The notes under the pieces were generated by a model that saw nothing but the letters and a program-made list of their open reading frames with translations, made no database searches and was not told the DNA's origin. From Streptomyces sp. S4.7 (GTDB lineage: Bacteria > Actinomycetota > Actinomycetes > Streptomycetales > Streptomycetaceae), in the NCBI RefSeq assembly GCF_010384365.1, contig NZ_CP048397.1, forward strand, positions 3,348,001 through 3,412,000: DNA of 64,000 bases. Reading direction: 5' to 3'. The translations under genes and the position numbers were made by a program. Of this stretch, positions 19,475 through 28,548 are shown in pieces; positions within the stretch are counted from its first letter, which is position 1; the number at the start of each line of letters is the position of its first letter.

Positions 19475-20623
19475 GTGAACAGACGCCGCTGCGTCAGAGT
19501 CGCGATCACGGTCGTCTGCGCTCTGTCGGTGCTCACGTCACCGGCGTTGCTGAACCAGGCGTACGCGGCTCCCGCGTCCCCAGCGTCTCCCGCATCCCCC
19601 GCCTCACCGAGCGACCCGCCGGTCGCGCCCCGGCCGTTCGACCGGTCCCTGCCGCCCGGCGCGGACGGCAGGACGCCCGCCGCGGACGACTCGAAGCTCG
19701 AAGCGGTGCGCAGGAAGATCGAGGGGCTGTACGGCAGGGCGGCCTCGGCCACCGACGCGTACAACCTCGCCGAGGAGCGCGCCGACAACCAGTCGGCCGA
19801 ACTCGTCAGGCTGGCCAGCGAGATCGTCAACGGCCAGGTCCGGATCGACAGACTCAAGAGCCAGGCGGGCGCCGCGGCCCGCGCCCAGTACCGCGCGGGC
19901 GGGCTGCCGCCCGAGGCCCAGCTGATGCTCACCGACGACCCGCAGCTCTTCCTGGACGGGGCGGACAGGGTCGAGCGGGGCCAGAAGGCGACCAGGGACC
20001 TCCTCGGCCGGATGACCGAGGCGCAGGACGACTTGACGGCGTACACGAAGAAGGCCGGCGCCGAGTGGACCAAGCTCGAAGCCAGCCGGGTCAAGCAGGC
20101 CAAGGCGAAGAAGGAGATCCAGCGGCAGATCAAGGCCGCCAAGAAGATAGAGGCGGGGCTGGAGAAGGAGGAGCGCGACCGGCTGCTGATGCTTGAGCAG
20201 GAGGACGCGGCCAAGGCGCAGGCGGCCTGGCTGAGTTCGGGCGCGCTCAAGGACATCGACGGCAAGGCGAGCGCGCAGGGAAAGAAGGCGATCGAGTACG
20301 CGATGGCGCAGGTCGGCAAGCCGTACGTATGGGGCGCCGAGGGCCCGTCGTCGTTCGACTGCTCGGGGCTGACCTCCGAGGCGTGGTCGGCGGCCGGCAA
20401 GGTGATTCCGCGTACCTCGCAGGAACAGTGGCGGCTGCTCCCCCGGGTCCCCCTGGCCGACATGCGGCCCGGCGACCTGATCATCTACCACGACGACGCG
20501 AGCCATGTGGGCATGTACGTGGGCGACGGCTCGATAGTCCACGCGCCGCGGCCGGGCCGGCACGTGACGCTGACGGGGGCGGGCTCGATGGTGATTCTCG
20601 GGGTCGTCAGGCCGGACAAGTAA
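19475..20623 (+). CDS. Secreted NlpC/P60 peptidoglycan endopeptidase (RipA-like)
   Basis: A 382-residue cell-wall hydrolase. The signal peptide (1-31, cut after AYA) is followed by a Pro/Ala/Ser linker (32-70), a long coiled coil (about 72-255, rich in Lys/Glu/Gln) that probably covers the active site, and the NlpC/P60 domain (265-382). The catalytic residues are C296 (FDCSGL), H344 (SHVGMY) and a third polar residue near H356. It should cut D-Glu-DAP bonds in wall peptides. It starts at GTG with a GGAGGGGGAG ribosome site. I looked for a c-di-AMP riboswitch upstream and found none. Confidence 0.9.
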   Translation: MNRRRCVRVAITVVCALSVLTSPALLNQAYAAPASPASPASPASPSDPPVAPRPFDRSLPPGADGRTPAADDSKLEAVRRKIEGLYGRAASATDAYNLAEERADNQSAELVRLASEIVNGQVRIDRLKSQAGAAARAQYRAGGLPPEAQLMLTDDPQLFLDGADRVERGQKATRDLLGRMTEAQDDLTAYTKKAGAEWTKLEASRVKQAKAKKEIQRQIKAAKKIEAGLEKEERDRLLMLEQEDAAKAQAAWLSSGALKDIDGKASAQGKKAIEYAMAQVGKPYVWGAEGPSSFDCSGLTSEAWSAAGKVIPRTSQEQWRLLPRVPLADMRPGDLIIYHDDASHVGMYVGDGSIVHAPRPGRHVTLTGAGSMVILGVVRPDK

Positions 20624-20938
20624 GGACCGGCAGCAGCGGCGCCGGGCCGCCCCCCCCCCCATCCCCTGCGCCCCCTGTGCCCCTTTTTTGACGCGAACGC
20701 CCCGTACATCCCTCGTGGCTCCGCTCCCACGTGATGTTTGTCATGGCCGTTTCGAGCCGCCCGGCGCGCGAATCGCGCCGGATGCGTGGCGGGAAGCGGC
20801 ATATGACGCGGGTTCTTCTCCGCGCGGCGTTCCTTACGCCATTCCTTTCGGACGCCGGCTACCGCTATGGTCCCGGTCGGTGGGGCGTCGATCGTCGCCG
20901 CACCGCGCCCTCGGGGGGAGGGAAGGACTCACAGACCC
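20624..20938. other. Intergenic region with an 11-C run and a T6 tract
   Basis: After the NlpC/P60 gene comes a homopolymer of 11 C (20650-20660), more C-blocks, and six T (20684-20689) preceded by CCCC. A GC-rich hairpin with T-tract terminator is possible but the stem is poor. The rest should hold the promoter of the SpoIIE-like gene. I see no ORF of note. Confidence 0.6.
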
Positions 20939-22237
20939 ATGGCCGTACCTGCACCTGTGCCGCGTCAGCGCACGGGGTCGACAGCCGAGAGTGCGCCCGC
21001 CCGGGAGACCTCCGGCGGCGACCTCACGCTGCTCGTCATCGAGGACGACCCCGCGGGCACCTTCAGCGCACCGGAACTCCCCGACGCCGCCGGCACCCGG
21101 GTCCGTATCCGCACCGCGCGCAACCTCACCGAGGCCGAGCGGCTGCTCACCGACGACATCCACTGCGTCCTGGTGGACCTCGCCCTGTCGGGCCGGGACG
21201 ACGGCGACCTCGACGGACTCGCGCCGCTCAAGCATGTGCTGCGGCTCGCGCCCCGCCACGCCGTACTCGCGCTGGCCGCCGAGGGCGACAGCGAGCGCGC
21301 CGCCGCGGCCGTACGGGTGGGCGCGCAGGACTACCTCTTCCGCGACGAGCTCGACAGCCGGCTGCTGAGCCGCGCCATCCGGTACGCCGTCGAACGCAAG
21401 CGCGCGGACGTCGCGCAGCGCCAACTCACCGAGTCCCGGCTGCGGGCACAGGAGAACGCACGGCTGGAGCGCGGGCTGCTGCCCACCCCCCTCCTGGAGG
21501 GGGCGAAGCTGCGGTTCGCCTCCCGATACCGGCCCGGCCGCTCCCGCGCCCTGCTCGGCGGCGATTTCTACGACACGGTCCGTACGCCCGACGGCACGGT
21601 CCACGTGATGATCGGCGACGTCTGCGGCCATGGCCCCGACGAGGCCGCGCTCGGGGTGGAGCTCCGTATCGCCTGGCGGGCGCTGACCTTCGCCGGGCTC
21701 AGCGGGGACATCCTGCTCTCGACGCTCCAGAAGGTGCTGGAGCACGAGCGGGAGAGCGAGGAGATCTTCGCGACGCTCTGCACGGTCGACATCGCGCCGG
21801 ACGGCCGGCGGGCGGGGCTCTGTCTGGCCGGTCACCCGTCGCCGCTGGTCGTCCGCGCCGGCCGGGCACCCGAACTGCTGCCGTACGACGAGGGCGGCCC
21901 CGCGCTCGGCCTGCTCCCGCGCGCCCGCTGGCCGCGCCGCGAGGTCGAGCTGGGTGAGGCGTGGAGCCTGATGATGTACACGGACGGGCTGATAGAGGGC
22001 CGCGTCGGAGCGGGCACGAAGCAGCGGCTGGGCCAGGACGGCATGGTCGAGATGATCACCGCGCAGCTGGCGCGGGGCCTGAGCGGCGAGGAGCTGCTGG
22101 AGGCCGCGGTGGCGCAGGTGCGGGAGCTGAACGGCGGCGAGCTGACGGACGACGTGGCCGTACTGCTGCTGGACCGCGGCCGGGTGACCGCCGGGACCGC
22201 CGGGCAGGCGCACGCCTCGCCGGCGCTCGGTCACTGA
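20939..22237 (+). CDS. Response-regulator-like / SpoIIE-type PP2C serine phosphatase
   Basis: A 432-residue two-part protein. Residues about 30-150 form a receiver-like domain with an acidic pair (EDD) and a candidate phospho-Asp (VLVDLAL), but the usual Thr/Ser and Lys are replaced, so phosphorylation is doubtful. A short coiled linker (RRQLTESRLRAQENARLERGLLP) leads to the PP2C/SpoIIE phosphatase (about 190-415), with metal-binding GGDFYD and GDVCGHG and a terminal LTDDVAVLLL. Such enzymes dephosphorylate anti-anti-sigma factors. A GGGAGGGAAGGA ribosome site supports the ATG at 20939. Confidence 0.87.
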   Translation: MAVPAPVPRQRTGSTAESAPARETSGGDLTLLVIEDDPAGTFSAPELPDAAGTRVRIRTARNLTEAERLLTDDIHCVLVDLALSGRDDGDLDGLAPLKHVLRLAPRHAVLALAAEGDSERAAAAVRVGAQDYLFRDELDSRLLSRAIRYAVERKRADVAQRQLTESRLRAQENARLERGLLPTPLLEGAKLRFASRYRPGRSRALLGGDFYDTVRTPDGTVHVMIGDVCGHGPDEAALGVELRIAWRALTFAGLSGDILLSTLQKVLEHERESEEIFATLCTVDIAPDGRRAGLCLAGHPSPLVVRAGRAPELLPYDEGGPALGLLPRARWPRREVELGEAWSLMMYTDGLIEGRVGAGTKQRLGQDGMVEMITAQLARGLSGEELLEAAVAQVRELNGGELTDDVAVLLLDRGRVTAGTAGQAHASPALGH

Positions 22238-22313
22238 CCCCGGCTCGCCCGCACCCTGTGCACGGGCAACGCCCAAAGGACCCGTTCAACCGGTACCGCT
22301 CGACCGGCCCTGC

Positions 22314-22667
22314 TCACCGGCCGCCGTTGTACGGCCCGTAGGGACCGTCACTGCTGGAGCCCCCGCTGCGGCCCCGGCCGCCACCGTCACCGGTCTGCCT
22401 GATCGCGGGACGCACATCGACGAAGTACACGATGACCGCGATGAGCCCGATGATCGGCAGGAAGGAGAGAAGCGGGAAGATCAGGCTCACCACGAGCGCG
22501 ATGCCCAGAATGATCAGCCAGAACGGCTTGGTCTGCTTGTCCGCCGCGCGGAAGGCGTCCTCACGCCGGATGAACGCGTCGACCAGCGCGAAGCAGGCGA
22601 ACACGGTCAGCGGAATGCTCAACATGGCCACGAGCCCGTCGAAGCCGGCCATCAACACGTTGCCCAC
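22314..22667 (-). CDS. DUF2516 family small membrane protein
   Basis: A 117-residue protein with three hydrophobic helices (about residues 10-30, 50-68 and 70-86) and a conserved RREDAFRAADKQTKPFW segment between the first two. The tail is Gly/Ser/Asp-rich. The GTG at 22667 is the likely start, but no clear ribosome site is visible; ATG at 22652 is an alternative. It is last in the row XRE regulator, HbhA-like protein, DUF2516, an order also seen in mycobacteria. Confidence 0.8.
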   Translation of the reverse strand: MGNVLMAGFDGLVAMLSIPLTVFACFALVDAFIRREDAFRAADKQTKPFWLIILGIALVVSLIFPLLSFLPIIGLIAVIVYFVDVRPAIRQTGDGGGRGRSGGSSSDGPYGPYNGGR

Positions 22668-22713
22668 CGCCTGTTTCTGTCCGAATCATGTGCCGACAAG
22701 GTACCCGTACAAC

Positions 22714-22742
22714 GGACCGGACACCCGTGGGGTGCCCGGTCC
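22714..22742. terminator. Hairpin after the HbhA-like gene
   Basis: A 13-bp stem with one mismatch (22714-22726 with 22730-22742) and a 3-base loop, 13 bases after the stop of the minus-strand HbhA-like gene. Confidence 0.75.
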
Positions 22743-22755
22743 GCGGATATAGCTG

Positions 22756-23436
22756 TCACTTGCCCGTGGGCGGCGTGGCCTTCTTGGCGGCGGCCGGCTT
22801 ACGGGCGGCGGGCGCCTTCCTCGCGGCGGGCTTCACCCCGGTGGCCTTGGCCTCCGGCTTGGCCGCCTTCGTCTCGCTCTTGACCGCGGGCTTCGCGGGC
22901 GCGGACTTGGCGGGGGCGGTCCTGGCGGTCGCGGGCTTGGCCTGGGCGGGCTTCGCCGCGGCCGGCTTGGCCGTCTGCTTGGTGCCGGGCTCGACGGCGA
23001 TGGCGATCTCCGTCATCTCGTCCGCGGCGTCACCGCGCCAGCTCCGTACGGACTGCTCGCCGCGCTCGGCGACCTTCTCGTACGTCTCACGGGCCCTGAC
23101 CGCGTACTCCGCGGCCACACCCACGCTCCGCAGCGCCAGGTCCTGAGCGGTCTCGCCCAGCTTCTTCAGGTCGGTGTCGAGCGACCCGAGCACCTCGGTG
23201 ACCTTGGACTGAACGGTCGTCTGCGCCTCCCTGGCCTGTGAGGCGACCTTGTCCTGGACGAGCTTGGGGTCGGCGTTCCGCACCGCGTCGATGCGGCCCG
23301 GCGCCTCCGCCCGCAGCTGCTCGATCAGCCCGGGAACCTTCCTGGCCTGCTCGACGGCGAGATCCGCCGTACCGGCCGCGAAGTAGAGGGGGGTCGGGTC
23401 GCTGAACGTCTTGCGCAGGTCATCGGCGATGGCCAT
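22756..23436 (-). CDS. HbhA-like coiled-coil protein with Lys/Ala/Pro-rich tail
   Basis: A 226-residue protein with two parts. Residues 1-140 are helical and coiled-coil-like, beginning MAIADDLRKTFSDPTPLYFAAGTADLAVEQARKV in the style of heparin-binding hemagglutinin. Residues 150-226 are made of Ala/Pro/Lys repeats (AAKPAQAKPATA), strongly basic like a histone H1 tail. In mycobacteria HbhA binds sulfated sugars and sits in intracytosolic lipid inclusions or on the surface; in Streptomyces the role is unknown. It lies 17 bases downstream of the XRE regulator on the same strand. Confidence 0.8.
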   Translation of the reverse strand: MAIADDLRKTFSDPTPLYFAAGTADLAVEQARKVPGLIEQLRAEAPGRIDAVRNADPKLVQDKVASQAREAQTTVQSKVTEVLGSLDTDLKKLGETAQDLALRSVGVAAEYAVRARETYEKVAERGEQSVRSWRGDAADEMTEIAIAVEPGTKQTAKPAAAKPAQAKPATARTAPAKSAPAKPAVKSETKAAKPEAKATGVKPAARKAPAARKPAAAKKATPPTGK

Positions 23437-23453
23437 GACTGTGGTCCTCCGGA

Positions 23454-23939
23454 TCAGTGTGAGGGTGGGGTGACGGCACCGCCGCCGGCCGTACCGGGCG
23501 TGTCCCCGTCGGCGTCCCCGCTACCGGTTCCGGCGCCCTTACCGGCCGGTCCCGCGGTCGCCGTCGCTTCCGTACTCTCCGCAGTCTCCGTGCCGAGCCC
23601 GTTCTCCTTGCGGAAGGACTCGTAGATCTGCAGGAGCACCTGCTTCTGCCGCTCGTTGATCGACGGATCGGCGAGGATGACGGCACGCGTCTCCAGCTCC
23701 TCGCGCTCCCGCTCGTCGAGCATCCCGGCCTGCACGTACAGCGTCTCGGCGGAGATCCGCAGCGCCTTGGCGAGCTGCTGCAGGATGTCCGCGCTCGGCT
23801 TGCGCAGACCGCGTTCGATCTGGCTGAGGTACGGATTGGACACCCCGGCCGCCTCGGAGAGCTGCCGCAACGACAGCTGCGCGTTGCGCCGCTGCTCGCG
23901 CAGATACCCACCGAGATTGCCGACGTTGAGTGATGCCAT
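23454..23939 (-). CDS. XRE-family transcriptional regulator
   Basis: A 161-residue regulator. The helix-turn-helix (about residues 9-65: GYLREQRRNAQLSLRQLSEAAGVSNPYLSQIERG) is a clear Cro/C1 type. A conserved helix (INERQKQVLLQIYESFRKE) follows at about residues 100-120, and the tail is Ala/Gly/Thr-rich. I chose ATG 23939; the open frame upstream runs over the operator. Family members with this layout stand next to hbhA in mycobacteria. A CTTGCAA-type palindrome lies just upstream, consistent with autoregulation. Confidence 0.88.
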   Translation of the reverse strand: MASLNVGNLGGYLREQRRNAQLSLRQLSEAAGVSNPYLSQIERGLRKPSADILQQLAKALRISAETLYVQAGMLDEREREELETRAVILADPSINERQKQVLLQIYESFRKENGLGTETAESTEATATAGPAGKGAGTGSGDADGDTPGTAGGGAVTPPSH

Positions 23940-23957
23940 GGCTCCAGGGTGCCCACT

Positions 23958-23988
23958 CTTGCTAACTATTGCAAGCACCCGCTTGCAA
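23958..23988. promoter_or_regulatory. Probable operator of the XRE regulator
   Basis: TTGCAAGC-ACCC-GCTTGCAA (23969-23988) is a perfect 8-bp palindrome, and a further CTTGC half-site at 23958-23962 faces the GCAAG. It begins 30 bases upstream of the regulator's start codon and would overlap its promoter. Confidence 0.65.
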
Positions 23989-24151
23989 AAGTGTTCCACG
24001 CAACAAGCGGCACCACGAGAGGCCGACAGCGGCGCCCCGGGCGTCCGGGTGATTTCGGCTACTCCCCCGTGCCGCGCCACCACCCCCATTACGCTGGGGT
24101 ATCAATCAGTCGCAGCAAGTGCGCGGAGCGGCGCGCCAGGGGGTGGCGGGG

Positions 24152-25186
24152 ATGGCGGTCGACCGGTATCTGCGCAAGGCGCTGGAGCTCTGGGAGCAGG
24201 GGCGGCGGTACGAGGACGAGGACCGAACGGATCGCGGGCGCCGCCGAGGTCCGCATGGTCACGGCCCGCCTGATCGTCGAGCATCCGCCCGCCGTGGGTG
24301 TCAGAGGCAGACGGTGGCTCGTGACGGAGGAGTCCGGGACCGGAATCAGCGCGGCCTACCGGGACCGGCGCAACTTCCGCCGGGCCGTACTGCCCAGCTG
24401 CGCGGGCCTGGACGCGGCGGGCGAGGCGGTACGGCTCGGGGCCGAGAGCGTCGGCCTCCACGCGGCGCTGGCACGCCGGACGGCCGCGGTGGGTGCCCAC
24501 CGGGATGTTCACGGCGCTGCCGCTGCACGCGGCCGGCCATCACCGGGAGGGCGGGCCGGCCCTGCTCGACAGAGCGGCGTCCTCGTACACACCGACCGTA
24601 CGGGCACTGGCCGCGGCCCGATCGCAGTCCGGTGCCACGGTGCCGGGCGGCAGCCGCCTCGTGGTCTCCGTGCCTTCCGCGCCGAACGCCCCGGCGCTGC
24701 CGTCCGCCGCCGAGGAGGCGGAACTGGTGCGGGCGGCGGCCCCCGGCGCCACGACCCTGCTGACGGACGCGGCCGCGACCCGTGACCGCGTCCTGGCGGA
24801 ACTGCCCCGGCACAGCTGGGCGCACTTCGCCTGCCACGCGGCCCCCGACCCCCGCGCACCGTCACGGAGCGGGCTGCTGCTCCAGGGCCACGCGCGCGGA
24901 GCGCTCACCGTCGCCGACGTCTCCACGCTGGATCTGCGCGGCTCCCGGCTGGCGTACCTCTCCGCCTGTGAGACGGCCGCGGTGGGTCCGCGCCATGTGG
25001 ACGAGGCGATCCATCTCGCCTCCGCCTTCCAGCTCGCCGGGTTCTCGCACGTCGTCTCGACGCTGTGGCAGCTTCCCGACCGGGCCGTGTACCGGCTCGC
25101 GCAGGCGATGTACACGGAGTTCTCGGAGGCCGGGCGGGACGGCGGCGAGGTGGCCGGAGTCGTCCACGCGGTGAACCGGCTCCTGC
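24152..25186 (+). pseudogene. Broken CHAT-domain (caspase-like) protein gene
   Basis: Coding similarity runs through three frames. Frame one holds AVDRYLRKALELWEQG (24152 on), frame two continues from about 24225 (ERIAGAAEVRM), and frame three from 24484 carries the C-terminal CHAT core (WVPTGMFTALPLHAAGHH, then HFACHA, then YLSACETAAVG). The catalytic His and Cys of the CHAT protease remain, but the N-terminal half is frameshifted and shortened. The end (AVNRLLPY) stops short of the usual C-terminus and runs into another remnant. A shortened product starting inside the third frame is possible but unlikely to be functional. Confidence 0.7.
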
Positions 25187-25520
25187 CGTACGTTCAGCAC
25201 GACCAGGAGTGCCAGGGCGCCCAGCCACGCGGCGACGAGCGCACCGCGGCGGGCCGTCGTCAGCTTCGCGAGCAGCAGCGCACCCGCCCCCAGTGCCGAC
25301 ACCGCGCATCCCAGCACCGCCGGATCGCTTCCGGTGCACAGCATCAGCGCGCCGACCGCCACGAACCCGGCGGCGCACACACGGGTACGGCGCGGCCCCG
25401 GCCAGATCGCAGGGTGGTGTCCAGGGCGACGGCCGCCAGCAGATTGCCGGCGAGGAGATACGCGTCCACGCAGCTCCTGTCCACGCACGCGCTGTTCGTA
25501 TCGCGTAGCTCAGCGTACGC
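25187..25520 (-). pseudogene. Broken small membrane-protein gene
   Basis: On the minus strand, one frame encodes CVDAYLLAGNLLAAVALDTTL (about 25520-25415), then a second frame encodes VCAAGFVAVGALMLC and two more hydrophobic helices ending in ALALLVVLNV (about 25400-25187). Together they look like a four-helix membrane protein split by a frameshift near 25415. It meets the end of the CHAT remnant at about 25186. I do not recognise the family. Confidence 0.5.
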
Positions 25521-25591
25521 CAACGGGTCTGTGCGCGTCGGGAGTTGAGGCACAGGGTGGTGGTCAAGGGGCGGCGCGGTGGGCGGCGCCC

Positions 25592-26311
25592 TCAGCGGCG
25601 CGGTTCCCAGCGGAAGAAGCGGGAGGCCAGCAGGACCGCCGCGACGACCCAGCCCAGGGTGGGCAGCAGCAGAAGCAGGGAGTCCGCCACGGGGACGCCG
25701 CCGTTCCAGGCGTTGATGGCCAGCTCGGTGGCCGAGCCGCCGGGGATCAGCCGCTTGAGCAGGGTCATCTCCTCGGTGCCGGCGATGCCCACCCACGTGG
25801 TGACGGCGATGGCGCCGAGGCTGACGGGCAGCGTGGTCACCTGGGCGTGCTCGGGGGAGTTCGTCACTCCCGCCGTTGCCAGTCCCAGACCGAGCATCAT
25901 GGCCACCGTCGAGACGACCGCCGCCACCAGCAGGAGAACGTTGGACGGTGAGCCCGCGACCGCGGCCAGCACGGCGAGGATCACGGTCACCTGGACCACC
26001 GCGAGGACGGTGACCGGGAGCAGCAGCCCGGCGAGAATGCCGGCGTCGCTCGCCGGGGTGGAACGCAGCCGCTTGAGGAAGAGGTTCTGGCGGCGTGAGG
26101 CGAGAGTGGTCACCGTGGTGGCGTAGAGACCGAACGCGGTGACGGTGAACATCACGATCGCCGCGATGTACCCGAGGCTGTACATGTCGGCGAAGGTCTC
26201 GTGCCGGTAGACGAAGAACGCGCAGGCCGCCACCGGGATGATGAAGCTGTTGAGCAGCACCAGCCGGTTCCGGGAGATCTGGGTCAGCTCGCTCTGGGCG
26301 ATGGAGAGCAT
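25592..26311 (-). CDS. ABC-2 type transporter permease
   Basis: A 239-residue permease with six hydrophobic helices and the ABC-2 layout (a large first loop after helix 2 with LASRRQNLFLKRLRSTPAS, a signature of this group). It should form the membrane channel for the ATPase encoded 36 bases upstream. The substrate is unknown; similar sets export peptides, antibiotics or lipids. The pair is divergent from a two-component system that probably controls it. Confidence 0.88.
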   Translation of the reverse strand: MLSIAQSELTQISRNRLVLLNSFIIPVAACAFFVYRHETFADMYSLGYIAAIVMFTVTAFGLYATTVTTLASRRQNLFLKRLRSTPASDAGILAGLLLPVTVLAVVQVTVILAVLAAVAGSPSNVLLLVAAVVSTVAMMLGLGLATAGVTNSPEHAQVTTLPVSLGAIAVTTWVGIAGTEEMTLLKRLIPGGSATELAINAWNGGVPVADSLLLLLPTLGWVVAAVLLASRFFRWEPRR

Positions 26312-26347
26312 GGGGAAGGTCCTCTTCTGGAAAGTTCCGGGAGCGGT

Positions 26348-27232
26348 CTATTCGCTGCCGATGGAGCGGAAGACGTCATCGAGCCGGGTCGGCCCGGCCT
26401 GGAGTTCCCGCAGTTCGATCGCGTTGGCGTGCGCCCAGCCGAGCAGGGCGTACAGGTCGTTCTGCAGGCCGAAGGTCTCGATGAGGAGGTTTCCGCCGCT
26501 GTCGCGCGCGGCCCGCAGCGGGAGTGCGGGGGCGGCGGCCGGAAGGGAGAAGCGGATGACGGCGGGCAGGGTCCGCGTCAGCTCGGAGACGGTCCCTTCC
26601 TGGTGAAAGGTGCCCTTGTGCATGAGCCCGATGCGGTCCGCGCGCTGCTGGGCCTCCTCCAGGTAGTGCGTGGTGAGCACGATGGTGGAACCGTCCTCGC
26701 GCAGTTTGTCCACGGCGTCCCACAGGGCGTCCCGTGACTGGATGTCCAGGCCGGTGGTCGGCTCGTCCAGGAAGACCAGCTCGGGGCTCCCGTACACGGC
26801 GGTGGCGAAGTCCAGACGTCGCTTCTCACCGCCGGAGAGCTGGGACACGAGGGTGTCGGCCTTGTGCGTGAGGTCGACGATGCTGAGCACGCGTTCGACC
26901 CTGTCCGTGCGCTGGGAGAGCTTGCCGATCAGCCGGACCGATTCCCGTACGGTCAGATCCGGGGAGAAGCCGCTCTCCTGCAGCATGATGCCCATCCGGG
27001 GCCGTACGGCGCGCCGGTCGCGCGGGCTGTGCCCGAAGACCCGGACGGTGCCCGAGGTGGCCTTGCGGTGGCCCTCGACGGTCTCCAGGGTCGAGGTCTT
27101 CCCGGCCCCGTTCGTGCCGAGCAGCGCGTACAGCTCCCCCTTCCTCACCTGGAAGGACAGGTCTTTCACGGCGTGGAAGTCGCCGTAGCTCAGGTTCAGA
27201 CGTTCAACGTCGATGACTGGTGTCGAGGTCAT
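26348..27232 (-). CDS. ABC transporter ATP-binding protein
   Basis: A 294-residue ATPase with Walker A (GTNGAGKTS, near residue 38), the Q-loop (MLQESGF), the signature LSGGEKRR, Walker B (LVFLDEP) and the H-switch (TTHYLEE). The C-terminal 80 residues are the extra domain common in CcmA/DrrA-like exporters. It is encoded upstream of its permease and faces the histidine kinase gene across a 161-base promoter region. Confidence 0.9.
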   Translation of the reverse strand: MTSTPVIDVERLNLSYGDFHAVKDLSFQVRKGELYALLGTNGAGKTSTLETVEGHRKATSGTVRVFGHSPRDRRAVRPRMGIMLQESGFSPDLTVRESVRLIGKLSQRTDRVERVLSIVDLTHKADTLVSQLSGGEKRRLDFATAVYGSPELVFLDEPTTGLDIQSRDALWDAVDKLREDGSTIVLTTHYLEEAQQRADRIGLMHKGTFHQEGTVSELTRTLPAVIRFSLPAAAPALPLRAARDSGGNLLIETFGLQNDLYALLGWAHANAIELRELQAGPTRLDDVFRSIGSE

Positions 27233-27393
27233 GCCTCAATTCCAGCCGTGATCGGACCCGTCCGGCAGTGCGTGCTGTCATCACTCGCGATGACATTCCT
27301 GTTGGTGAACGCATGACACGGCGTCACTGGCGCCGGCCGCGGCGCCGGAAGAATACTGGGCGGACTCCGCCGTCCCATCCCGGAAAGCCACAC

Positions 27394-28548
27394 ATGGAAA
27401 CCAGCCCCCCGCGCGCGGGACACACCAGGACGACGCAGGGCCGGCTGCGCGGGTGGAACCTCACCGTATTCATCCCGCCACTCGCTGTCGTCGGGGCGGT
27501 GCTGGTCGCGGCCGACGCCCGGAACTGGTGGGAGGCCACCGTCCTGGCCCTGGGCGTGTTGGCGGCCCTGGTGGTCCTCGAACGCTGGACGGCGGGCGAC
27601 ACCTCGCGCGTCGTGGTTCCGTGCCTGATCGTCACCGCCGCGGTGTGGCCGTTCGGAGTGCTGGTGGCCGACAGTCACCGGGCGTTCTACGGCATGACGA
27701 TCGTGGTCCCGTTCTTCGTCGCCCGGCTGCCGCGCCACCGGGCTGCGGCGACCGTGGGCCTGGGCGCGTTCGTCGCCGCCGTGGGCGCGGCGGAGCTGCT
27801 GGAATCGCCGGACGACGTTCCCGGCGTACTGCTCCGGTACGTCCTCGTCCCCACGGCCGTCGTCGTCGTGGCGACCTGCCTCATGTTCGCCAACCGGCGG
27901 TTCTACGAAATCATCGAGGAGGCACGGGAACGCGAGGCGGAGCTGGCGGTCTACCGGGAACGTGTCCGGTTCGCCGGCGATCTGCACGACATCCAGGGCC
28001 ACACACTGCATGTGGTGAAACTGAAGATCGCGCTGGCCGAGAAGCTGGTGCGGCGCGACATCGGGCGCGTGGAGGAGGAGCTGCGGGAGGTGCACGCCCT
28101 GGTCAGCGACACGATCGCCCAGACGAAACAGCTCGCCTACGCTCAGCGGCGGCTCAATCTGTCCGTGGAGCTGGAGAACGCGAAGAATCTCTTCGAAGCC
28201 GCGGGCATCCGCGTGCGCGTCAACCGTGAGGGCGCCGTCGACGAGAGGGTCGACGGGCTGCTCGGCCAGGTACTCCGCGAGACGACGACCAACATCCTGC
28301 GCCACGCGCAGGCCACTCGGGTGCGGATCACCCTCTCGCGGTCGGGCATCACCATCGAGAACGACGGAGCCCCGCACGCTCCCCTGCCGCGGCTCGGCGG
28401 ACTGGCAGCTCTCAGGGAACGCGTGGGCGACAGCGGAGGCGAGCTGACGGTGGAGCAGGAGAACGGGCGCTTCCTCACGGCCGCCGAGTTTTCCCCCCTG
28501 GGCGCGGCGACGCCGCGTCGCCCGGCGCGGAAGGACGACAACCGGTGA
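27394..28548 (+). CDS. DesK/NarX-type sensor histidine kinase
   Basis: A 384-residue membrane kinase. Five or so hydrophobic helices cover residues 22-165. A coiled linker (EIIEEAREREAELAVYRERVRFAG) leads to the HisKA_3 helix with phospho-histidine H198 (DLHDIQGHTLHVVKLK). The ATPase domain follows, with N-box (RETTTNILRHAQAT) and a glycine-rich lid. It has no large outer sensor, so it likely senses the membrane, its lipids or a membrane-active compound. Its stop overlaps the regulator's GTG by 4 bases, and the ABC exporter is divergent. Confidence 0.9.
   Translation: METSPPRAGHTRTTQGRLRGWNLTVFIPPLAVVGAVLVAADARNWWEATVLALGVLAALVVLERWTAGDTSRVVVPCLIVTAAVWPFGVLVADSHRAFYGMTIVVPFFVARLPRHRAAATVGLGAFVAAVGAAELLESPDDVPGVLLRYVLVPTAVVVVATCLMFANRRFYEIIEEAREREAELAVYRERVRFAGDLHDIQGHTLHVVKLKIALAEKLVRRDIGRVEEELREVHALVSDTIAQTKQLAYAQRRLNLSVELENAKNLFEAAGIRVRVNREGAVDERVDGLLGQVLRETTTNILRHAQATRVRITLSRSGITIENDGAPHAPLPRLGGLAALRERVGDSGGELTVEQENGRFLTAAEFSPLGAATPRRPARKDDNR

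Noticed and set aside
24484..25186. Intact CHAT-based defence protein
   Set aside because: The catalytic pair is present, but the N-terminal half is frameshifted and shortened and the C-terminus is cut, so no working system is claimed.
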